Origin: RGIG3009 sp964470515
GTDB lineage: Bacteria > Bacillota > Clostridia > Oscillospirales > Acutalibacteraceae
Assembly (NCBI GenBank): GCA_964470515.1
Contig: CAYYDD010000006.1
Location: forward strand, 1 to 37,208
Reading direction: 5' to 3'
DNA length: 37,208 nucleotides
The notes under the pieces are model-generated. The model ran no database searches, had not been told where the DNA came from, and was given only the letters and a program-made list of their open reading frames with translations. The translations under genes were made by a program, and so were the position numbers. Below, piece after piece: positions 31,916 through 37,208 of the stretch; the stretch's first letter is position 1; each line of letters starts with the position of its first letter.

Positions 31916-31952
31916 CAATTCGATAAAGTTAAGTGTGAACGGGGGCGTAACG

Positions 31953-32678
31953 ATGGAGTTAAGAGATTTGATGAACAAGCCACTGCCGCAAATGCCCTCT
32001 GAAATAATGGGTGAATTAAGCAAAAATGCGATCACCCGAACTTCTTTTGAAAACAAAAATGATATATTGTCCTCCGCCGAGTTACAGTCTGAAGTTGGAT
32101 ATGCAAAAATGGATGACGGTACTTATCTTGTATCCATGATTTGTCCTATGCCCGAGATTACTACAGATATGATTGAATGGTGGTTCTGGTGGCACGCTCA
32201 AGACCGCCTACGGTACCAAGTGTGGTATCCCGGCGAGCACGTGAGCATCAAGTATCACAGGAAGAATAAAGCCTATTTTGAGCACCCTACAGTCCCGCCA
32301 TTTGCCGCTAACACGCATTATCCGGTGGAGAGAATCGGTGGTATGAAAATGCCGCTCAGAATCGACTTTGTCACTCCCGAGAACTTTGGATTTTCACGGT
32401 CGATAATGAACGATAATCATATACCACTCATTGTCTGCGGTCACGTCAGCGCTTTTAACGGATTGGTAAAGCATACCGAAATGGTACATATATTTAAGCG
32501 AACCGAGGACGGTTTGTTTATGATCAGCAGATTTTGGCTTGGGAAAACGATGAAGTCAAAGCTCTTGCGTAAGTTTATCATTACCGAAAAGATGGCAAGA
32601 GGAATGGCGGAACATTGTTGGATCGAGTACCGCAACCTTCGTGAAATTCTCCCCATCTTGTATGCTGAATACAAATAA
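31953..32678 (+). CDS. PhlG/phloretin-hydrolase-like C-C bond hydrolase (DAPG hydrolase family)
   Basis: A 241-residue protein resembling the DAPG hydrolase family, zinc-dependent enzymes that cut the C-C bond of acylated phloroglucinols. Examples are PhlG (2,4-diacetylphloroglucinol) and phloretin hydrolase of gut Eubacterium ramulus. Diagnostic stretches are CPMPEITTDMIEWWFWWHAQDRLRYQVWYPGEHV (64-97) and the His/Glu-rich RGMAEHCWIEYRNLREILP near 216-234. Residue-level zinc ligands cannot be assigned without alignment. ATG 31953 follows GGGGGCG and lies 38 bp after TATAAT of the repeat element. Metabolic genes are unusual in a defence island; it may be a passenger. Function inferred from family only. 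Confidence 0.7.
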   Translation: MELRDLMNKPLPQMPSEIMGELSKNAITRTSFENKNDILSSAELQSEVGYAKMDDGTYLVSMICPMPEITTDMIEWWFWWHAQDRLRYQVWYPGEHVSIKYHRKNKAYFEHPTVPPFAANTHYPVERIGGMKMPLRIDFVTPENFGFSRSIMNDNHIPLIVCGHVSAFNGLVKHTEMVHIFKRTEDGLFMISRFWLGKTMKSKLLRKFIITEKMARGMAEHCWIEYRNLREILPILYAEYK

Positions 32679-32728
32679 AGCTTAGCTTATCGAACAAACA
32701 TCAAGAAACCGAGGGTGGTGAACCTAAT

Positions 32729-33043
32729 ATGGCTTCAAGTAAAGAGTATTTGGATTTTGTATTAGAACAACTATCCGAATTAGAAGAAATGACATACAGA
32801 GGAATGATGGGCGAATATATTCTCTACTATCGAGGAAAAATCGTTGGTGGAATATACGATGATCGATTGCTTGTAAAGCCTGTTAAATCCGCTGTTTCAC
32901 TTATGCCAACCGCAACCCATGAACTGCCTTATGATGGAGCAAAAGAGATGCTGTTGGTTGATAATGTTGACAGTAAAGAGTTTCTCACTAAACTATTTGA
33001 TGCAATGTATGATGAACTCCCTGCACCAAAGAAAAAGAAGTAA
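32729..33043 (+). CDS. TfoX N-terminal domain protein
   Basis: A 104-residue protein resembling the TfoX_N domain (YRGMMGEYILYYRGKIVGGIYDDRLLVKP followed by the LPYDGAKEMLLVDNVDSKEFLTKLF segment). In Proteobacteria, TfoX/Sxy regulates competence; stand-alone TfoX_N proteins in Firmicutes have no firm function. Ends in a lysine-rich PAPKKKK tail. RBS GAGGGTGG at 32711-32718. No membrane segment. It sits 50 bp after the hydrolase gene and may be co-transcribed. Confidence 0.75.
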   Translation: MASSKEYLDFVLEQLSELEEMTYRGMMGEYILYYRGKIVGGIYDDRLLVKPVKSAVSLMPTATHELPYDGAKEMLLVDNVDSKEFLTKLFDAMYDELPAPKKKK

Positions 33044-33084
33044 GGTAATTCCAATATGTCGAACTGATAGCAACAGCGAGTTGC

Positions 33085-33113
33085 TTGTGAATTTGAACCT
33101 CACGTATTATAAT
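33085..33113 (+). promoter_or_regulatory. Possible promoter for the 33134 small ORF
   Basis: TTGTGA (33085-33090), 17-bp spacer, TATAAT (33108-33113), immediately before a strong ribosome-binding site. Confidence 0.45.
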
Positions 33114-33133
33114 GATATGGAGGTGGTGATTCT

Positions 33134-33217
33134 ATGGAAACAAATGTCTGTGATATGAATGAGGATTACATTCAGATGATGGAAAAGCGTTTGGATGTTA
33201 GTCGAATTAAACTTTAA
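33134..33217 (+). CDS. 27-residue small ORF with strong ribosome-binding site
   Basis: Begins at ATG 33134 after GGAGGTGGTG (about 33118-33127), encodes 27 residues including MNEDYIQMMEKRLDVSRIKL, and stops at 33215-33217. The strong translation signals suggest the start of a real gene, but its shortness and unfamiliar sequence suggest either a truncated remnant or a genuine small protein. No family recognised. Confidence 0.4.
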   Translation: METNVCDMNEDYIQMMEKRLDVSRIKL

Positions 33218-33266
33218 TATTGGAAGATGTGTGGTGTAAATCCCCTTTATAATATAGTCGTTTTTT

Positions 33267-34220
33267 GTGGGTGTCTGTTTTGCTCGGTGTGTCGAGTTTT
33301 TAACAAGTTTTCATGGTAATTCTGTTTGGACCGATGGCACAAACACCTATTATTCAAACGGTACCGACCAGTATATTCTCAACGGCGACACTTGGGAAGA
33401 AAAAACTTGGAATGGTTTAACAAGTTTTTATGGTGACTATGTCTGGACTGATGGCACAAACACCTATTATTCAGCCGGTACCACCCAGTATATTCTCAAC
33501 GGCGACACTTGGGAAGCAAAAACTTGGAATGGTTTAACAAATTTTGACGGTTATCGTATTTGGACAGATGGCACAAACACATATTATTCAAACAAAACCG
33601 ACCAGTACATACTCAAAGGCGACACATGGGAAACAAAAACTTGGAATAATTTAACAGGTTATTTTAGTGAAAGTTTTGCTAGTGGTGCTATTTGGACAGA
33701 TGGCACAAACACCTATTATTCACTTTTTGGCGACAACTATGTACTCAATGGCGACACTTGGGAAGAGAAAACTTGGAATGGTTTAACAGATATTTTTGGT
33801 AATTCTGTTTGGACTGATGGCATAAACACCTATTATTCATACAGTGACGCCCAGTACGTACTCAATGGCGACACTTGGGAAGAGAAAACTTGGAATGGTT
33901 TAACAGATATTTTTGGTGAATTTGTCTGGACCGATGGTACAAATATCTATTATTCAAGAGGTTCTAACCAGTATGTACTCAATGGCAACACTTGGGAAAA
34001 GAAAACTTGGAACGGTTTAACAAGTTTTGATGGTTCTTATATTTGGACAGATGGCATAAACACCTATTATTCATACAAAACTAACCAGTATGTACTCAAT
34101 GGCGACACTTGGGAAGAGAAAACTTGGAACAGTTTAACAAGTTTTGATGGTACTCAAATTTGGACTGATGGAACGAATTATTATTACTCGTATGGTTATA
34201 CTCAATTTGTATTTTCATAA
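33267..34220 (+). pseudogene. Eight-repeat (39-aa) protein, probably 5'-truncated
   Basis: Reading frame of 317 codons, nearly all of it eight tandem repeats with a 117-bp period and one 132-bp unit; repeat anchors (tggac-n-gatgg) start at 33327, 33444, 33561, 33693, 33810, 33927, 34044 and 34161. Each unit has WTDGTNTYYS and QYxLNGDTWExKTWNGLT, a pattern of short beta-strands like kelch/beta-propeller repeats seen on phage tail or adhesin-like proteins. The only upstream start, GTG 33267, has no ribosome-binding site and the first about 12 residues (VCFARCVEFL) look out of frame, so the true N-terminus seems to be missing. Terminates at a bidirectional terminator. AT-rich. Confidence 0.6.
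33327..34200 (+). repeat. Eight tandem 117-bp (one 132-bp) coding repeats
   Basis: Units are close in nucleotide sequence as well as protein, implying recent expansion and potential for length change by recombination or slippage. The longer unit between 33561 and 33693 inserts five codons (SESFA-like loop). Confidence 0.9.
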
Positions 34221-34221
34221 C

Positions 34222-34258
34222 AAAAAAGATATGCAGAAAATTTCTGCATATCTTTTTT
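34222..34258. terminator. Bidirectional terminator between the repeat gene and AlwI-like gene
   Basis: Perfect 18-bp arms (34222-34239/34241-34258), with A6/T6 ends giving U-tracts on both strands, between the convergent genes. Confidence 0.85.
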
Positions 34259-35814
34259 CATATCATCTGTAATTGCACCTGCTTATTCTGTGAAAAGATG
34301 TTGCGGATGCTTTCGTGTGAGTAGGGGGTTTGTTGTTGCTTTTCAATCATTTTGATAAATGTTGAAACAGTAATCGCAGAACCGCCAACACCTGTTTCAT
34401 CTGCTATGCTCTTTATCTGGCTATCAATTTTAGGTGCTAAACCACCTGCCATGTAGGTAAAGAATCCGATGGGTAAAGTGGTACCGGAATATCTGCTGAT
34501 ATTACCGATGTAATTGACAACCATTCGGTTTCTGTGGTCGTTATTGATGGAATACTTGCTATATGCTTTATTATCAATAATAGCCTGATAACCTGCATCA
34601 TCCGACAAAATCAAAACATCTGGTGTTTTGCCGATAGGTCCGACGTGCTTTGCAGTAAAGTGAAACAGGTTCTGGAATATATCTGTTGTCGCTTTTTCAA
34701 ACTCTGTTGCATCTTCACGGCTGCGGAATGCCATTTCAAAGTATTCTGCCATAAAGGATTGTATGGCACCGTGTGGATAGAGTTTCTGCAAGGTGTCAGC
34801 AACTATGCTCTGTGAAAAACCTATCTCATCGGCTATTACATCAATAACATCAACGGTGATGGATGAGATGGGTTTTGTAAGCGATAATTTGATAAAGGCA
34901 TTACGGATTTTGTTTTCAGCGATAACATTCGCCGTAATGGTCTTTGTTGCTAACAGGTTGCGGAGGTCTTTGCTATGTTTAGGGTCGCATCCGTATTTCC
35001 TTTGGAAATTCTCTTGCTGATTGTAGTTTGTCAGCATAGGAGCATTATTGTTGAGTATTTCTGCAACCTCACTCACGGCATCTGGTAGAATGGCAATTCT
35101 GCCATCTTCACGATAGATTAACTGGGTATATTCTAACCAGTTTATCATTGTGTTGGCAACATCTAAAAGGTTACGGAAAGCATAATCTTTGAGATTGGTG
35201 TCTGCTCTGTGAGGGCAGTATTTCTCAACAAAATCTGGTTCAAGTGAATTATCGCCGTATGAACGGAAAGCAAGGATTTTGTTGACAACATCCTCATAAC
35301 ATTTGTCGCTCTCGTTTTCTGCCTGTACGATGATAACCTTGCCGATTTCTTCCGTTGAAAGTGTTTCAATTCTGCTATCACTTAATAAGCGCAACAAAAA
35401 CCGAAACGGTCTTATTTTGAAACGGCGGTTTACATCAACACCTCTGCTGATAGAAAACGGCGATGGAAATTGATATTTTAATACTTGATTTTTAAGGATT
35501 GCAACAGGTGGCTCACCGTTTAGAATTGCCTCACCTGCCAGTGTTAAGTGCATCTGGTTTGTTTCTTCGTGTATGAATAACAAACCAAGCGATTGAATCC
35601 AAGCACGGTATGTCCTTGCACCAGAACCGCTTGCATCTCGCCTTTCACCTATCCGCTTGATGCCTTTGCTCTCAAGCTCTTCTTCAAGTGAAAGGTGTGT
35701 TGTTCTCTGTCCTTCCCATTGTTGACCGAGCGATATGTCAGCAAAGATGGTAAGAATATCTGGAACACTATTCAGTTTTCGTTTTGGTCTTGTAACCCAC
35801 CAGTAATTTATCAT
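34258..35814 (-). CDS. AlwI-family type II restriction endonuclease (FokI-like nuclease domain)
   Basis: A 518-residue endonuclease. The N-terminal region NYWWVTRPKRKLNSVPDILTIFADISLGQQWEGQRTTHL and GSGARTYRAWIQSLGLLF are family signatures seen in AlwI-like proteins. The C-terminal nuclease has P398-D399 in TPDVLILS and D414-x-K416 in AIIDNKAYSKY, the same arrangement as the FokI cleavage domain (PD...VDTKAY). Such enzymes cut a few bases outside an asymmetric site. AlwI itself recognises GGATC, but the target here cannot be read from sequence. ATG at 35812-35814 overlaps the methyltransferase stop by 4 nt. Confidence 0.85.
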   Translation of the reverse strand: MINYWWVTRPKRKLNSVPDILTIFADISLGQQWEGQRTTHLSLEEELESKGIKRIGERRDASGSGARTYRAWIQSLGLLFIHEETNQMHLTLAGEAILNGEPPVAILKNQVLKYQFPSPFSISRGVDVNRRFKIRPFRFLLRLLSDSRIETLSTEEIGKVIIVQAENESDKCYEDVVNKILAFRSYGDNSLEPDFVEKYCPHRADTNLKDYAFRNLLDVANTMINWLEYTQLIYREDGRIAILPDAVSEVAEILNNNAPMLTNYNQQENFQRKYGCDPKHSKDLRNLLATKTITANVIAENKIRNAFIKLSLTKPISSITVDVIDVIADEIGFSQSIVADTLQKLYPHGAIQSFMAEYFEMAFRSREDATEFEKATTDIFQNLFHFTAKHVGPIGKTPDVLILSDDAGYQAIIDNKAYSKYSINNDHRNRMVVNYIGNISRYSGTTLPIGFFTYMAGGLAPKIDSQIKSIADETGVGGSAITVSTFIKMIEKQQQTPYSHESIRNIFSQNKQVQLQMI

Positions 35815-36872
35815 AAATCATCCACCTTTACATTGCATTTGGTATGCGGATATTCAATACCTGCAAAAGTGTTGAGAATAGCCTCAAAGATGATTTTTGC
35901 ACCGGTTGGTGGTACTGCCATACCGATTTGTTTGCGAACACTCTCTTTGCTACCTTGGAAATAGTAGGTGTCTGGGAATGTTTGCAATCTTGCTCTTTCT
36001 CTATTTGTCAATGCTCTGTTTTCGCTCCAATGGTAGATATGAGTTCCACCACCGCCAGAACCTGTTACAGTATAAGCAGGTTTATCTTTATGTAACCGCT
36101 TGTATATCTGGGAAATTTTCGCACCACGTACATTGAGTTTTAATTCATCTGGTAAATTGGCTGTGAAAGCATTTTCGCCCATTTTGATGTAGGATAATCT
36201 TTCAACAACCGCCTTGCTCATTTTGGTAGGTTCGTTATTGTAAGCATTTGCAGGTATCGGTGGAACCGTTAAAGCAGTACCGCAGGTGTTGTCAATATCC
36301 TTGTAAGGTTCGGTTGATGGTGGGTAAAATGTAACATCAATATCATCACGAATACCAACAATAATGTAGCGGTGTCTTGCTTGTGGTACTCCGTATTCTT
36401 CAAAACAGTAAAGATGCGGATATACTTTATAACCGCAGGATTTCATATCATCAATGATTTTTTTGAATGCTTTGCCATTGTTGGCAGATTTCAAACCGCC
36501 TACATTTTCCGCTAAAAACCATTTAGGATGATGTTTCTTTAATACCTTTATACCGTAAGTGTATAAAGGTCCGAAAGTTCCATCAAAACCTTTTTGCTCA
36601 CCAACAACGGAAAAGTCATTGCAAGGAAAACCAAAGGCAAGGGCATCAATTTCTGGTAGTGCATCAATATCAAGAGTGCGAACATCGTGCCAGATAACAC
36701 TATCAGGTGCATCAGGACAAATATTATAGCGGTATGTGTTGCAAGTGTCCTCATCGTAATCATTTGCCCATCCGTGAGCAATAGAAAACTTGCCATCCTT
36801 TGAGGTGGCATTTTTCGCAGCATAAGCAAGTCCACCAGGACCGCAGAACAATTCACCTAATGTAAACACCAT
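35811..36872 (-). CDS. DNA (cytosine-5-)-methyltransferase
   Basis: C5-cytosine methylase protecting against the AlwI-like nuclease downstream. The 353-residue protein has motif I FTLGELFCGPGGLAYAA (3-19), the catalytic PC motif IV at P83-C84 in GFPCNDFSVVG, motif VI ENV (122-124), motif VIII Q164-ARHR, and the C-terminal motifs IX-X (RERARLQTFPDTYYFQG; QIGMAVPP). ATG at 36872 follows AGGCGG; an upstream in-frame ATG at 36914 gives 14 extra lysine/arginine-rich residues and is less likely. Overlaps the endonuclease start (ATGA). Confidence 0.9.
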   Translation of the reverse strand: MVFTLGELFCGPGGLAYAAKNATSKDGKFSIAHGWANDYDEDTCNTYRYNICPDAPDSVIWHDVRTLDIDALPEIDALAFGFPCNDFSVVGEQKGFDGTFGPLYTYGIKVLKKHHPKWFLAENVGGLKSANNGKAFKKIIDDMKSCGYKVYPHLYCFEEYGVPQARHRYIIVGIRDDIDVTFYPPSTEPYKDIDNTCGTALTVPPIPANAYNNEPTKMSKAVVERLSYIKMGENAFTANLPDELKLNVRGAKISQIYKRLHKDKPAYTVTGSGGGGTHIYHWSENRALTNRERARLQTFPDTYYFQGSKESVRKQIGMAVPPTGAKIIFEAILNTFAGIEYPHTKCNVKVDDL

Positions 36873-36918
36873 ATATATCAACCGCCTTTTCTGTTTGTGA
36901 GCATAAATACACACAGTA

Positions 36919-36924
36919 ATTATA
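36919..36924 (-). promoter_or_regulatory. Extended -10 for the methyltransferase operon
   Basis: TGCTATAAT on the minus strand (TATAAT at 36924-36919 with TG one base upstream). The -35 region is poor, so this would act as an extended -10 promoter 47 bp before the start at 36872. Confidence 0.45.
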
Positions 36925-36991
36925 GCACAAACAAAAATAAATAGCCATACCTTTTTTCAAAAAAGATATGACAGAAAACTAAACATTGAAA

Positions 36992-37015
36992 AAAGCAGGG
37001 CGAAAACCCTGCTTT
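36992..37015. terminator. Small terminator-like hairpin
   Basis: Nine-bp arms AAAGCAGGG (36992-37000) and CCCTGCTTT (37007-37015) with a CGAAAA loop and flanking A/T runs. May end the minus-strand gene that enters from the right of the window. Confidence 0.65.
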
Positions 37016-37031
37016 AATTCATTGTGGCTCG

Positions 37032-37085
37032 TTTTAAGGGGTGTTTGGGTCTGTGTATGGAATTACACTACCAAACCCCTTAAAA
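37032..37085. repeat. Imperfect long inverted repeat
   Basis: TTTTAAGGGG (37032-37041) and CCCCTTAAAA (37076-37085) pair perfectly. The stem continues inwards with TTTGG (37044-37048)/CCAAA (37071-37075) around a two-base bulge. Function unclear; it lies between the partial right-hand gene and the small hairpin. Confidence 0.6.
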
Positions 37086-37101
37086 TCAATTCTGGGCCAA
37101 T

Positions 37102-37208
37102 TTAGAGCATTCCAAAGTGCTTAAAAGCATCTTCGATTGCTTTTTCTTTTTCAGGTGGGCAGTTTGGTACTCTGTGACCGTCTTTGCCCTTGTTGTAGTT
37201 TTCCCTTT
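37102..37208 (-). CDS. Partial C-terminus of an unidentified protein
   Basis: The minus strand is open from the window edge to a TAA at 37102-37104, giving 34 residues including GKDGHRVPNCPPEKEKA and ending AFKHFGML. The codon pattern and charged helix-like ending look like a real protein C-terminus. I do not recognise the family with confidence; a mobile-element protein is possible given the island context. The start is beyond the window. Confidence 0.5.
   Translation of the reverse strand, partial: RENYNKGKDGHRVPNCPPEKEKAIEDAFKHFGML

Noticed and set aside
33327..34200. CRISPR-like array
   Set aside because: Repeats are contiguous, 117 bp, without spacers, and all stay in one reading frame; they are coding repeats.
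37102..37208. Confident naming of the partial right-hand gene as a recombinase or mobilisation protein
   Set aside because: Only 34 residues are visible and no catalytic motif is present; I record it as unidentified.

Overview
The window is bacterial chromosome from a Gram-positive, Clostridia-type organism, most likely a gut-associated member of the Oscillospirales/Ruminococcaceae (an inference from gene content and from the mix of GC-rich core DNA with AT-rich islands; no rRNA gene is present to settle it). Genes are tightly packed, with strong Shine-Dalgarno sites and many ATGA overlaps.

Layout. (1) 173-3143: housekeeping operon murI (glutamate racemase), a DUF1934/YwiB-like gene and argS. 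(2) 3304-22509: an approximately 19-kb, 17-gene unidirectional surface-polysaccharide operon behind a consensus promoter (TTGACA-17-TATAAT). It encodes an aminotransferase, a PglC-like phosphoglycosyl transferase, an ATP-grasp ligase, six glycosyltransferases, two TupA-type ATP-grasp proteins, an Asp/Glu racemase, a hexapeptide acyltransferase, a Wzy-like polymerase, a Wzx-like flippase, a bifunctional fucokinase/GDP-fucose pyrophosphorylase (Fkp) and a fucose mutarotase (FucU). Together they suggest a Wzx/Wzy-type polymer that uses salvaged L-fucose and may carry amino acids, possibly D-amino acids. (3) 22549-24180: a perfect 17-bp inverted repeat, then an orphan type I specificity gene (hsdS) of lower GC. 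(4) 24407-29064: a sulfur/Fe-S module of metY-like sulfhydrylase, cysK, cysteine desulfurase, IscU-type scaffold and an Rrf2/IscR-type regulator. It starts with a consensus promoter, a 19-bp palindromic operator candidate and a previously unannotated 30-codon leader ORF containing a Cys-Cys-Arg-Cys-Cys run. The leader's mRNA can pair with the metY ribosome-binding site. (5) 29113-37208: an AT-rich accessory/defence island. It holds a BsuBI/PstI-like restriction-modification pair, a structured intergenic element that recurs near hsdS, a PhlG/phloretin-hydrolase-like gene, a TfoX-N protein, a probably 5'-truncated gene of eight 39-residue repeats, an AlwI/FokI-like endonuclease with a C5-cytosine methyltransferase, and the 3' end of an unidentified gene running off the window.

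Most noteworthy: (a) the putative cysteine-sensing leader peptide with an SD-sequestering stem in front of metY-cysK; (b) two TupA paralogues, a third ATP-grasp enzyme and an amino-acid racemase in one capsule operon, suggesting a teichuronopeptide-like polymer; (c) a cloverleaf-like repeat element found twice, both times upstream of island genes.
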